64,000 bases of DNA, taken from Verticillium longisporum (lineage: Eukaryota > Ascomycota > Sordariomycetes > Glomerellales > Plectosphaerellaceae). The position numbers were made by a program, and so were the translations under genes. Each line of letters starts with the position of its first letter. Position 1 is the first letter of the stretch. Where the stretch lies: assembly GCA_019188255.1 (NCBI GenBank), contig JAETXT010000003.1, positions 6,200,001 through 6,264,000 on the forward strand, given 5' to 3'. The notes below the pieces were generated by a model. That model had not been told where the DNA came from and searched no databases. It saw only the letters and a program-made list of their open reading frames with translations. This document shows positions 21,270 to 34,000 of the stretch, one piece after another.

Positions 21270-23900
21270 CGGCTCGAGAGATGGGTCCTACCCGGACCGT
21301 TCTATCGTGTTCAGGTCCGAAATCGTGAGGCTGGTGTAATTGTGTAGTGTAAATTGATGCAGATACGACCGACAAGAGCGTAGTCTTGCGGGATAATGTC
21401 AAGTCTGGAGATAATCGGCACGTTAGCTTACTGCTTTTCGGTTGTGATCATCCGCGTCAAAAGCACGGCAGGCTGGTTCGGCAAGGAAATCGATGTCGGC
21501 GAGAGAGGGCTTGGTTGAGGTCAGAGGCGAATGCAGAGCTTAGCGCCATGTTAGGCTTGCTGATGTGCTGGGGGTGGAAGGAAGGCGTTGCATGGTAACA
21601 GGCCATGGCGGCTCGCGTGCTGCCATACGAAGATGCGGTATCCGAGAGGGAAGATGCAACGGGGACCCCGATTACACTGTTGGGGGCAGTCTAGCTCACT
21701 GGCGGTGAGACGTACCTGCAGGATGAGTGTGGTGATATCCAGAGTGTCGAATTCGTCGTCGGAATCGGGTCGAGATCGAGTCTGAAGGCGAAGGCGTATT
21801 GTCGTGTCTAGTCACCGACACTAGAATCTTGGGCCAGGGGCAAGGGAGAACGAAAGGGAATGGTACCCGGTGCTGTGGGAGACGCAATTGCAGCTGCACG
21901 CTCAGATGCAATAGAAGACGCAGACGCAGCAAGCAGCTCTGACTCGGTGAAGAGGTTGTCGTCCAGAGGCGAAGATGGACGAGCAGGACCGAGGAGAGAC
22001 GTCAGGAGGGCCACGATGGCGTGGAGTGGAGGAGAGGACGGACGGGGATGGGATGGGGAGGAGGGTGAGAGAGGCGACGGTCGGGGTTGGAGGGCGAAAA
22101 GAGAGAGAGAGCGAGAGGGAAAGGGCGAAGCACAAGCACAGCCAGGTACGAACCGGGCACAAACGGACCTGTGCACGGGCGCTGTAGGCAGGTACCTTAG
22201 GTAGGTAGGTAGGTAGGGACCAAAGGCTCTGGATCTGGCAGCGGACAGGCACGGCAGGCAGAGACACAGGTAAGGCAAGGTACCTGAGCAGTGGACCAGG
22301 GGACGTGGACGGGGAAACGGGACGGTCGAGTGAACTGGGACTGGGGTTCGGCCGGTGGATCTGGCCCAACGCTGGCCAGGTAAGCCACTGGTTCGCTCGT
22401 CAAGCAGGCGAGCGGGCCTGAGGCTCCCAAGTCAGGTCTCCTCCTCCAGTCAGGTCGCCTGCAGCTGGGGACCTTACCAGGTCACCTTCCATTTTCTGCT
22501 CAGTGGGAGGCGGGTACCGCCAGTTTCCTTCTGACACCGCCTGTGCAGGCCACACAGGGTTACCTTAGTTGTTGTTGGCGCCCGTGCTCCGGAGGGGGGT
22601 TGGAGGCGCTGTGGCCACTATTAGCACCCCGATGGCGGTGGCCACGGGCAGCCACTTGGGGGGGGCAACTAGCCACTGGAACGTGCGGCCCACGACTCGT
22701 AATGGCCATGTGAACTCCTGCCTTAGGCCCCATGTACATCACGCCGCCCGCAATCTCCTACCAATCTCGCATGTACCGGGGCAAGACTCTTCTTCGGGGC
22801 TCACCCGCCAACGTTGTCAACCTAATTTTCGTCCGACTCGATCAAGTCAAATTTCTTGGACCCCTCCGCATTGCTCGCTCAGGATCCGGTCATCTCGACT
22901 TCAACCAGGCCCGGAAAATCTCCATCTCACTGCAGTCTTTCTCTACGACTTCACGTACCAGTTGCCCCGCCCGGTCGATCCTCTTGTTGCTTCGCTTCTA
23001 TGCACTGGCACGTAGATGGAGACGCCGACCTCGGAAAACGACATTACCTCGTCAAACTCCTGGTCCTGAGCTCGGCGGAGGCTAGACCCATCTCGTGAAG
23101 GCCAGCCCAGCCCCCGGCCTATCAAGTCGCACTAGAACACGCCTCGCCTTTTCTGGCAGACAGCCGAGTGCCCCTGGAAATTGGCCCGAAGCGAGTGTCC
23201 ATTGGCACAGTCGCTCGTTGGTCGCTGTGGAGTGGAGGACGTCAATCAAAGAAGCCTTCGTCATTCTATGGGCACACGAGAGTTCATCGACGGTTGAGAG
23301 ACGTGGCGGTGAAGTTAAGAAGACATTGATCATGAAAGGTGCGAAGATCGTGAAGCCACATCGTTGTCTCTGATGGTGCCGAAGCCGAAATCTAAAGCCA
23401 CGGCACGTTTGTCTCTACTGCGTAATGCTGCTGAAGGACGACATGTCAGTGCGTCTGAATTGGTAGTGCCCTGACCATTGAGCCTCAAAAGACACCCTCG
23501 TCAGGCCCGATATACCACTCTCGAACCTCCTGAATATGACTGGTGACCCGGGCAGTTCGCCATGGTTTTGATATCATCAGTTTAGGAAAATCACTTCCGG
23601 CCGTCTGGGTTCAGATGTCGAGCTTCAGAGGTCACTTTCCAAGAAACAGCTGTCTGATCTTCGGTGAGACTCATAGCGGATGCGCTTGATGTTTCTCACA
23701 GGTATATACACGTATATTTAATATGAAGTTCTACCTCGGACTACATTAAAGTCTCACAATGCCCACTCCCTGCCTTACCTGACCTGGAGCTTAAGGTGCA
23801 CCTACGTCGACACGTCCAAACCACCACAACCTAGCGATTACGCCCCTCTATCAACCACGATCCCACCAACGCCAATGTGACCCGACTACCACTGCCCCCA
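21270..23900. promoter_or_regulatory. long divergent intergenic region (CK1 / TRAPPC2L)
   Basis: 2.6 kb with no supportable gene. It is likely a long regulated promoter and 5' leader for CK1 and the upstream region for the TRAPPC2L-like gene. It includes GGTA-type motif clusters at about 22188-22290, purine-rich blocks at about 22020-22130, and an AT-richer stretch at about 23650-23760. Confidence 0.45.
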
Positions 23901-24568
23901 ATGGCAACCGCGATACCCTCCATAGCCTGCATAGGCATAATCGGCCGTGAAGTGCGTGCAGCTACTCTCTTCCTCCCACCCGGCCCCCTTGCCTTCTCCG
24001 TCCTCCCAGCTAACAGCCTTGTCCTTCGTCCAGAACAACCCCCTCCATGTCTCCATCTTCCCCTCCTTCAACCCGCAAACCAACACTCTCGCCCCCCTTC
24101 GCACACCTCTCCAATTCTCCCTCCTCCTCTCCTCGACCCTCGATGTCTTTGAACTCCGCGCTCGCCACGCTGCAGGCACTGGCACCGGCCTCTCTGGCGA
24201 CTTTGGCCTCCTCCACGCCGTCGACGAGCGCCTCGCCGCTTACGGCTTCGAGACGAACACGGGCGTCAAAATTGTCGTCGTAGTCATTGCGCGGGCGAAG
24301 CGTCGACGGCAGGGCCTTTGGTGGGGGTCGGAAGTCTGCCACGGGCACAGGGACGGGGTCCGCGGGCGGTGGTGTCGGTTTGAGGGATGGGGAGTTGAAG
24401 GTTGTGTTCCGCGCGGTGCAGAGCGCGTACGTACGGCTCGTGCAGAACCCATTCTTTGAGCCGGACGAGGTCATGGGCAAGGGAGGAAAGAGGATCACGA
24501 GCCGCAAGTTCGATGGGGAGATACGCCGCATCGGCGAGGGTTGGACGCCGGGCGTCACAAGCTTGTGA
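23901..24568 (+). CDS. TCA17: TRAPP complex subunit 2-like (Tca17/TRAPPC2L), one apparent indel
   Basis: Exons 23901-23951 and 24034-24568. Exon 1 encodes MATAIPSIACIGIIGRE and exon 2 resumes with NNPLHVSIFPSF, the sedlin/longin start found in Tca17 and TRAPPC2L. Further family features are LLSSTLDVFELRAR, GDFGLLHAVDERLAAYGF and TNTGVKIVVVV, and, in a second frame, DGELKVVFRAVQSAYVRLVQ with the C terminus EIRRIGEGWTPGVTSL. The switch lies at about 24281-24290 and requires one extra or two missing bases; no intron fits. The product would be a subunit of the TRAPP tethering complex at the Golgi. A Gly/Thr/Ser-rich linker between the halves is common in fungal members. Confidence 0.8.
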
Positions 24569-24752
24569 TGCATCGGCTCGATTCGATGATGGAGTCCGTC
24601 TGAAGACGGTCGTTCCAGGTCACACGGTTGGATTCATGGCGACGGCGTTACGGAATGCTTCATACTGGACGGTCATCGCCTGGTGGCTACTGTCTAGAGT
24701 CTGGCGTTTAAAGGTTCCATGTCTAAAAACATCACATGTGGAAAATGGTCAA

Positions 24753-26746
24753 CTATTTCCTCCATCTTTCCAGGTTCTTCATCGCCTCAACTCTCAGTCC
24801 CTGAAGACCAGCCGGTTCTTCAAGGTCCACAGAGGGGCCCATGGTCGCATCATTACTCGACCTAGCAGTCTCATTTATATTGACCTTCAGCGGCGTGGAC
24901 GGCGCTCCCTTCTCCCAGTGTCTTGCGTCTGCTGGAAGCGGCCGCCACCAGTCTCCTGTCCGGGCGTGCCATTGAGCGCTAGACATCTCCCACAGCCGGC
25001 TTGCTGCTCGTTTGTATGCAAACCTTTCATCCTCGCCAGTGAAGGCGCTGGTGTTGCCAAAGTCTACCTTCTTAGCCTTCTCCTTTGCATCGTTCAAGCC
25101 AAAGTCGGAATCTTGGTCCGGATCGTATTTGGAGGTCGACGAAGCCGTGTCGTAGAAGGATATGTTGGGACGGAACGGAGAAGAGCTATCTTGATACACC
25201 TCGGCAATAGTCTCGCTGTGGATAGCATCAGCGTCCACCACTGGGTTTCCGTCCGCGTCCTTGCGACCTAATGCCCTCGTATCAGGGAAGAATAGTTCGT
25301 CCGGCCCTCTGGCCGCGCGGACGACGAGTTTACACTTTGCTTCATACAAAGCATCTAAGAGAGTGATAAAACGACGTGCCTCATTCTTCTGCAGCACTGT
25401 CAAGACGGGAATGTTGTCGATGATAAACGTATGATAAGTCGAGGCCATGGTGATGTAGTCAGCTGGACCGAAGGCCTCGACAAGTTTCGCAAAGTCCCAG
25501 TATACTCTGCCATCGCCTTGATGAGGGATCGAAATCGTTCGCCCATAGACTACCAGTGATGCAGGGCTCCAGTCTCCAACACTCGGTTGTGTGCATATTG
25601 CCCGCCAAGCAACCTCGCCGTCCGTCGGAAGAAAGTATTTTGCGGGCTTCCCGAGTCCTGTAGTATGCTCCTGATTTTCGACCTCACCGAGTATACCGAC
25701 GTCTTGGAGGGGGCTTGCGGCCCCGATGTTGTCGAGGTCGCCACGCTCAAGTGCTGGTTGAGGCCCTTTTGTAAGGTCTGTAGGTTTCTCTTCACGACGT
25801 CGCCAATCAGTAGCTCCCTCCATGTGCCAAAAGTCACATCGCGCTTTGAGCACTTCCAGGAAGGCTGCGAAGTCGCTTGACTGTCCAAAAGCTCACCTCG
25901 CCCGCGAGCCTTTTGACTGGTGAAGAAGCTCCTAACAAAACCTCCTGTTGGCGGAGGAGTATACTCGACGCCAATGGCTTTCTGTAGTTCCTCTGGTACG
26001 CGATTCGACGACGCAACCAACACGCCACCCAGCTGGAAGAAAGCAATGAATAGATGGCTCAGAATCTTACTCGCAGCCCGGTCGGGCAGCTGGAATTCAT
26101 CGAGGAAGAGAATCGGTGATTCCTCGACAAGTTTCTTGGCCAACCATAAGAGCGAATACTCCTGGTCACCGCCTTGGAGCTGTGGATGAGATCGCCTGAA
26201 TCCCTCGAGTTGGGAGAAGGAATAAAGCATAAATGTGTTGAAGTGCCATCTCTTTTTACGATGGGTGGGTAGACCTTCGTAGAGCATGTCAATCAAGAGA
26301 CTCTTGCCCCGGCCCACTTCTCCAGCAAGAAAGAGGCCTTTGGGTGAGTCGATTTCGAGGGCAGCTTGATGATTCGTCAGGACCCTGATTAACGCCAAGT
26401 TGTTGTTTCCCTCGGGTGCTGTAAACAGACGCTTGAACAACGGATTCCTCCATATTGGGTGGCTCTTCACAGCGAGAGTCGGCTCTTCATCCTCCGGTTT
26501 TGACGTGATTTCTGTTATCTGCTTCAGGCGTTGTCGGTATTCGGCGGATGGCGTGTAGTCCTTGAGACGGCCGTAGACCTTTTGGAGGTGCTTGGCCAAG
26601 CGATGCTGCGAAGGATCTGGGGAGTAGACACCTGTGGCAACCAAGGCCTGGTACTTGATCAATGGGTCCGTAATGGTAACTGAGGTTGATAAATGTCTCC
26701 TAGCCGCCTGGATCATGGCCCGAGGGGGTCGTACGCAAGGACTCAT
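24753..26746 (-). CDS. AFG1: AFG1-like mitochondrial ATPase, one apparent indel
   Basis: Single exon starting at ATG 26746; about 664 aa. An Arg/Ser-rich N terminus (AARRHLSTSVTITD) is a likely mitochondrial presequence. The AAA-like ATPase has Walker A GEVGRGKS and Walker B PILFLDEFQLPD, and sensor-type ASSNRVPEEL, as in Afg1/Lace1. Afg1 works in inner-membrane protein turnover and respiratory-chain quality control. The frame breaks between ELLDSQ and SDFAAFLEVLKARCDF at about 25876-25886, where one base seems missing. A gtgagc...ggacag pair at this point would remove only about 16 nt, too short for an intron. Its 3' end is 184 bp from the convergent TRAPPC2L gene. Confidence 0.92.
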
Positions 26747-27671
26747 CCTAAAACATGTCTGGGCAATGAGACCTCGGCTGGGAAAATATGCGTTCGAGGC
26801 TTATGCCGAAGCAGATGTGTGGGATCCTGGCCGATGAGCTATGGGTCGTTTAAGGAACTCGAGAGCGCCCGGAATCCGATGGCGAACCGGTGCGGTTCTG
26901 ATGGAGCCTATGTTGGTTGAGGTTTCATGTGAACAAGAAGGCAGCGACGTATCGAGTAAGTGAGTGGCGGACTTGCGCCCGGATTCGAAATCCGTATTAG
27001 CTGGGGGCGAACCTGTTTACCGAAGCAAATCCAACGGTATAAAAGAATAAGACTTGAATAGCCCACAAATGACGGTTAATTCTGTATTGAATTTGAAGCC
27101 ATCGTCACCGTGACAGGGTGAGCTGTTGAAACCATTTGCTGGTGTTTGACAATCTATGGTGACGTTCACGACTGAACGGGATTACATAAGACAGGGTCCG
27201 TCGACAGTGTGGGGCCCAGCCATGGGGCGTTACTCAATGAGGCTGTGAAATGGTCGGCCGTCACGGGCACATGCATGAACTGCAGCGAAGATTGATGGCC
27301 ATATTCGAGTCAATACTCTTGACGTTTTGACACAATCTCCCTTGTCAGTGTCAACCAATATTTCTCTGTTTTGCAGCTTGGAAATATGCTTTGGAGAAGG
27401 GGAGCACCCCAACTTTGTACCACGAGGGTTCAGTCCAGGGCGTGTAGGCGTACATTTGTGCACGATTTGAGCATAAAAACCTCCACTCTTATACTAAAGG
27501 CACCTAGGTATGCTTGCGTAAGGTAGGTAGTCATACCAGGGGAACATTCGCCAGATTTAGAAGTTACGTGCGCATGCATTATCTAGCGAGTTTAAACAAC
27601 CATTGATAGAACCCATCGTGTCTACAAGTGTTGGCTTTCTTTACATTTACCTTGTTTCTCTACACCTAGGT
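26747..27671. other. intergenic (AFG1 upstream / LYS4 downstream)
   Basis: 925 bp with no gene supported. A GGTA-type motif cluster lies at about 27504-27532. Otherwise ordinary. Confidence 0.5.
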
Positions 27672-30190
27672 CTATAAGGCAGCCTGCGCTAGCTCATTCT
27701 TAACCCATCCTACCAACCCACCCTTTGCAATAATTGCTTGCAGATTCTCAGGGAACTCTCCAACCTTCTCCTCCCAGCGTTCACCACCCTCACCCTCCTG
27801 CACCTCAATCTTGCTCCGGGTAATATCCCAAGTAAGGGTCCAGCCTGTACGCCGGGTAGGGATCTTGTCTTTTCCGAAGGTAGTGCGAAGACGCTCCACC
27901 AAACGTGGCAATTCTAGACAAGGCAGCGCATTGTTGATGCCGTTCCGGACAAAAATGTTGGAGAAGCTGCCCGCCAGAACAAGCGGGATATGCTTCGCCA
28001 GAAGGGCTGTCGCGGCTTGCTCTCTCGATGAGCCACACCCAAAGTTGAAACCGGACACGAGGATATCGTTGGGCTTGATAATTGTCCTGAACTCCGGGTC
28101 ATAGTTCTCCATGCAGACTCGTGCCATGTCTTCCGTCGTCATATCGTCCTGATATGTGTATTTTCCGGCATAAATGTTGTCCGTGTCCAGGTTGTCAGCA
28201 TCAGCAAAGATAATTTCACCAGTGATCTTGGTGGGGAAGCCTGGTAGGATCTTCGTGGCTGCTTGGGCAGCACCATCGCCGACAGGAGCAGTCGTCTCGA
28301 CCCTTTCGATGAAAGACTCGAGCTGTTCGAGGACATTGCCGAGCTCATTCTCGATGGTCGCAGGTTCTCCGGTGCCGTAACCGTGCTGCACGCCCGTATA
28401 ATCCTCCGGCACCTTGTAAACGCCAGGACCAGAAAGAACGCCGCTCAGGGTGCTCGCAGCAACAACCTCGGGGCTACTGAGGTACGCGTGCGCGACTTGA
28501 TACTGTTAGTACTTTTGGTGTCACAAGCGAAGTTAACTGAAAAGGAGGAGAACTCACGCCGTGAACCGAGTCGGCCCTTGAAGTTGCGATTTGATGCAGA
28601 AACACCTGTCTCGCCATCCTCGAGCAAGCCCGTGCCCTACATTTTGATACTTAGCATAGAGTCCCCACAAGAATCCATACAGCGAGCAGTGGCGACTTAC
28701 CAGTCCGATACACGGGCCACACGAAGGCGGAAGCACCGTGGCTCCGGCCTCGACCAAGGTCTGCCAGCTGCCTTCATCCTCAGCAATAGCCTGCTCTCTG
28801 GCTGAAGCTGCTGCAATGTATAGCTTGACGCCATCTGCAATCTTGGGGATCTTGCCATCATTTGACTTGGCAGCAGTCTGGAACACCTCGGCCGCAGCCT
28901 TGAGATCCGAGCTTCGCGAGTTGGTGCAGCTCACAATGTATCCCTTGTCAACCTTGATGTTCTCTTTGGCGAGGTCATGTAGCGGTGTTGAGATTTTGAC
29001 CGAGTTAGGACCGGAGATATAAGGCGAAAGAGTAGAGAGGTCCAGGTAGAGCTTCTTCGCATACTGCGCTCCGGGATCGGCTCGGAGAGGGTTGGCGAAG
29101 AGTTCGTCAACCATTTCGTGCGTGATCCGCTGTCGAGTCGTGCGTTCCTCTAGCATTGCTGCCTCTGTGGCCTTGTATCGGAGCCAACGCTGTAGTGTTG
29201 TATCGATGGGAAACTATGAAATTACCAGTTAGACGGGCCCATAGAGATGCAGTGTAGCTTGAGCAGGTGCCATACCATTGCGGATGTTGCGGACCACTCA
29301 GTCGACATGTTGCTGATTGTCAGCCTGTCGTCCATTGGGATACTGGCCATGGTTTCCTCGGATCCCGTAAACTCAACGCTGTGGTTCAGCACATCCAATG
29401 GGAAGAGTCCACAGAGCGCAATGATGACATCTTTTCCGCGGACACCAGGGGGCAGGGTGCCCAGCAGGTTCACCTGCACGACCGGGGGACACTGGAACCA
29501 ACTCTTGCCGGTAGCAAAGATTCCAGCCGCGTCGGTCCTGACCAAGGCCACTCCCAAGCTTCCTAGAGCTCCGTACATGTTGCTGTGGCTGTCGGATCCA
29601 ACGCACAGGGTTCCGGGCCACACGAAAAGCTCTTCAACCTACGCAACCGTCAGCAAACCCAAGCGTCTTTGGCATTAATCTCATGCAGCGGGGCTCACCA
29701 TAATCTGGTGGCCAATACCATGACCTGCGGGGAAAAAGTTGACTCCATGCTTCTTCGCAAATTCCTGGATCTGCTCGTACTTCTTCACGTTGCTAGGGCT
29801 CTTGTTCTGTACGTCGTGATCAAGTGCAAAAACAAGCTGAGATGGGTCCTTGATCTTGGTGGCACCCGTGGACATGAACCTCATGGCCACAGGCCAGGTG
29901 TTGTCATGCGTGAGGCATCTGTGAGGTTGAATTTGAACGTAGTCGCCGCTTCGAACGACCTTTCCGTCCGGAAGGTTGACAGAGTAGCGTTGAAGGATCT
30001 TCTCCGTCAGCGTTTGCGGCGCTGTTGTCTTCTCGGGAGCAATATTCGGCAGGCTTGACCCTTGAAGGTTCGTATGAGAGGTAGGCACCGTTGTTGAGGC
30101 ATAGCGAAACGTTGGCTGGCTGAATTGGGAACGCCCAAGGCTTCGGCGAAGGCTCGTATGGACGAGCGATCGAGCCCAAGGGGCGGTCAT
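27672..30190 (-). CDS. LYS4: homoaconitase, mitochondrial
   Basis: Five exons: 30190-29699, 29638-29276, 29213-28701, 28636-28558 and 28495-27672, giving 756 aa in one frame. The Arg/Ser-rich N terminus ([19 protein letters not shown]) is a mitochondrial presequence. The aconitase fold follows: [47 protein letters not shown] and [10 protein letters not shown]. The 4Fe-4S ligands are Cys at about 381, 450 and 453. The C-terminal swivel domain has [18 protein letters not shown]. Homoaconitase, rather than aconitase, is supported by overall length and by the [12 protein letters not shown] and [18 protein letters not shown] segments. It converts homocitrate/homoaconitate to homoisocitrate in the alpha-aminoadipate pathway of lysine synthesis, found in fungi. 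It diverges from NUP133. Confidence 0.94.
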
Positions 30191-31086
30191 GGCGACCTGT
30201 GCCAGAGAAATCAGTGTCTGTCAGATGTCAAATCGTTCGAATTTCAAGTTCAGGAGCCATAAAACCTACCGCTCTTGCTCTGTAAGACATGTTACGCTCC
30301 TTTCAGCGCAAAGCGCATGCCTCAGAAAACCAGTGTTGACGAAGATATCGATAGAATAAAAGTGACTAAAACGCAGCAATGACCAAAGGCCGACTTGCCA
30401 TTGGAGCAGTCATACTCGGGTATGCAAAACACGGGGCCGATGTCGGCACACCCCAGAACGTCTGCCCGGCTGAACAGAGACCAATTCAGTAATGCATGTG
30501 CCGGGGTCTATGGACCGTGCGCTGAGTGCTCTACCTACCTACCTCAGCAGCAGGCACATTGATGACTAACAGCCAGAGCAACAGGATGTGGGTCAAGGTA
30601 GTTGTCGTGGCAGACTCCCAAGACTCCCAGAAAGTAGGCGTCAGGCAGGCCCCACTTGTTCCTGCTCGTCTTGTTGATGCAGGGTGAAGTGTTAGCGTGG
30701 GAGGAGCTGGTCCAAGCTTGGCGACTCCAGTAACCGTCAGTGTTTTTTGAACGATACCCAATCGATCTATGCCCTTCCAAGGTTCGTCACGCTGGACATT
30801 GTCTGCCAACACCGCTCTGCATAATTCCATCACCTTTGCTAGCTGTTCCGCATCCTAAGCCTCCTCGATCGCAGCCCAGCATTGCCTGGCACTGCCTGTT
30901 GTCATCGACCCCGACATGCTTTCCTAACTTGCGCCTCAGGATACAGCTTCGTCAGTAACAAGCAGCATCGCCATAGACTTCGCGCTTGGGTGTGAATACC
31001 GACTTACCCAACCAAACCTACAACCACCCGCTTCGCAATTTCGATTCACGATTTCCACCGAACATCGCGCATATTCCATCATAGCA
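30191..31086. promoter_or_regulatory. divergent promoter region (LYS4 / NUP133)
   Basis: 896 bp between two start codons. It contains a CCAAT pentamer on the minus strand at 30400-30404, about 210 bp before the LYS4 start, a position suited to the CCAAT-binding complex. In aspergilli that complex with HapX controls iron-dependent enzymes, so a link to this Fe-S enzyme is plausible but inferred. A ctacctacctacct motif sits at 30531-30544. Confidence 0.4.
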
Positions 31087-34000
31087 ATGTTCTCTCCATC
31101 ACAGCACGAAGGCGGTCCTGCCACTGCGACGAGGAGCCGTCGCAGACAGCGACCTCTGAGCTCCGACAATCTGGTCCAGGCTCCCAAGGCCAAACGCCGG
31201 CGCCTACCACTTACGGAGCAGACCTTCCAAAACCCCGACGCGAACGCAGCCCCAGCTGCCCCAGAGACCTATGAAGTCAAGGCCGACAAGGCTGCGCATC
31301 TCGACGCCAGGCAGGACGGCTTCGGATTCGAGAGCAACCCGCTCCCTAAGAAGGAGCTGAGCGTACGCGCCAAGAAGCCCAAAGCTGCCGATCGCGCGAC
31401 CAAAGGAGACGGAAGTGTTATTCTGGTGCGCCTCTCACGAATAACCCTAGGCTGACTTGTGACTGTGCTGACTCTTTTCGCTTTAGACAACAAACAATGC
31501 GTACACCGTGAGCAAGCTGCCCGCTTTGCCTGACCGCATTCGAGTTGACGCGACAGGTAAGGACAGCGCAAGGACAGCTTCCAGAAAAAATCACGCGGCT
31601 GACGTCGAAGTAGGCCAACAACACGGCGACATATTCTCCAGTGGCTACGCCCTGAGTTTGAATCACACGCACGCCATCGTATGGCCCTATACCACCCCAA
31701 CACAATCCCCCGAAACCTTCACATTCACGCTCCCTTATCCATCCAAACATGCAACCGAGCCGCTGCCGCTTGGATCGCTCGTGTCGCCTTCTGCATCGTC
31801 TACTGAGCCTGGATTGGTTGTGGTCATGCCTGTAAGCGGAAGGATTACATACTGGGAATCGATATCGAGCGCTGCGACCCTAGATTTCATTCGACAGCAG
31901 CGACACGGTGTCGAGGGATCCATCCCGGGCATGTCGTCAGGAGAAAGAGTCATACAAATCACCAACGCTGAGTCCGCAGGCTTTGTTCTGGCTTTTACCA
32001 GTGGCAGGTTGGCCTACATGAGCGTCCGCGACACACATGGCAGGCCGTTGGTCTCCGTCCAATTCTTGCGGACAAGCCTTGCTTCTAGCACAGGAGGCAT
32101 CTTCGGCAGCATCCGCCATGCCTTCACGCAGCCGCAAGGCCGTGGCGACATCGCAGCCGTCCGCGCTGAACGACACATGCAGCCAGGTGAGCGGAATATT
32201 GTCGCAGCCACATTGAAAGGAAAACTCCACGCTTGGAAGATTCACCGGGGAGGAAATCATGACACCGTGGCGGAGGCCGATATCCGTGAGGATGTCATCA
32301 ACGCCATCCGAGAGGTTGATCCTCTAAGCGAGGACTACCACCAAGACACGTTCGAGGTGCTCGATTTTGCTTACGTTCCAAGGGATATGGAGGAAAAGTA
32401 CCAAGACCTGAGCAGGCTCAGCAACGCCTTGGCGTCGAAAGACCGCGACCTGCAGCACCTGCTTCTTCTCGTGAGTTTGACCAAGAAGAAGGAATCTCAC
32501 TATTCCCTAGTCGAGGTGATCCTGTCACCGAAGAGCGCAAGCATCGGCATGGTCCGGCCAATCTCCTCTTTCAAGACTCGCTTCGCCCCTGTCAACCCAG
32601 CTCAGGCTACCAGACCTCGTCTATATCTCCCAAGGCCAGCTCTTGTCGCATTTTTAGTGTTCGACAAGGCCGTCGTGGTGGCATCCATTGGGTGCCCGCC
32701 TGAGTCACCAGACTCGCAGTTGCAAGAAGACAACCATATTATTCCTCCAACCTACGAAGACGTCATCAGTTTGAGCGACAACAATCTGGCCGAGATTGTT
32801 GGCTCTGGGTACGAAGAACCACTCGCAGCCGGCAAAATTCATGAGGACACAAAGACCCACCGTCACAAGACCAAGAATCCAGCGACTGTGTTGATGGTAC
32901 GCGGCACAGGCATTATTCGTTTGATCACGACGGAAATCGACAGATTCGCCAGCGACCAACCACCTAAGGTCAACGCCAAGAGCAAGCTCGAGCAGGCCGT
33001 CTTTTTCGGCAACAAGCAGGACACCCCCTCAACTTTGACGGTCGCCGCGGAGTCCAATTTCCTGATAGTGAGATGGCCGAAGCTGCTGTAGAACTCAGCC
33101 AAGAAATCCTTGGCTCTTCTTCGCCTCACATTTCGACCGCGCCCGCGTCGCTCGAAGAGCACCTCAAGAGCCGGACTCTTGCCCTCGAGAGACTGATGTT
33201 CCACTTGAAAGTTCTCAAAGTCAACCTGGACCGATCAACAAGGTGGAAACTCTTGGCAGCTGCGGAGAAGATGTTCGTATCATCACTTCTATGGAAACTG
33301 CACGAAACGTTTACCCAGGAGCGCGCACCCAATGACAAGAAGGACATCATGGCGGAGATTGTCGAATTCATCCACAACTCTCAGAAAAAGTACCTAACCG
33401 AAGTGCTGGGGAGGTTGACCGTGTCCGACACTGGTTCGTTCACGACATCGAGAAGATGGAGACCTTTGTGGCCTGGGGTTACGAGGTTATCAAGTACATG
33501 TACAAGGACCACATTCTCGACGACATGCGAATCACCCGCCTGATCCATGAAGCTATCCAACTCAACCTCGTATCTCTGCGCATGGCGTTACAATACAGGA
33601 AAGACAAGCTTGCCTTTTACGGGCTCCAGGAGGAAGACATGGACCATGGCATCCTACGAACTATGGATGACAGCCTCCCCGAATTCTGGACCGGGTCACG
33701 CCACATCGCGAACAACCTGCGACGTCTCGTTGAACTGAGCCACACCTGGCTTGATCAGTACTACCCTGCGAAGGACAAGCCGAAGCAACCGGACCCAAAG
33801 CTCATGGAACGTATCAACACTGAGATGGCACCCCTGACAGATTGTTACCTCGTCGCTCTGCTCGAGCAGTGTCGCTGGAGCGCTACCCAGCACGATTCCA
33901 AGATGATTCAACTATCGGAGCAATTCAACAAAATTTACGATGTCGATCAAAACGACAAGATCCTGGCGCTGCTTCGTCTCGGCAAGTGGGATGAAAGCAC

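Noticed and set aside
25870..25890. Possible intron explaining the AFG1 frame break
   Set aside because: A gtgagc...ggacag pair exists but spans only about 16 nt, too short for splicing and without a branch point. A missing base fits better.
26970..27010. tRNA-like T-loop (ggattcgaaatccg)
   Set aside because: Stem-loop geometry is wrong (loop and stem lengths do not fit a T arm) and there is no A-box upstream.
33040..33100. NUP133 as two separate genes
   Set aside because: The propeller half ends in a stop only because of a lost C at 33061-33062; the next frame continues the conserved helical half with no promoter or start between them.
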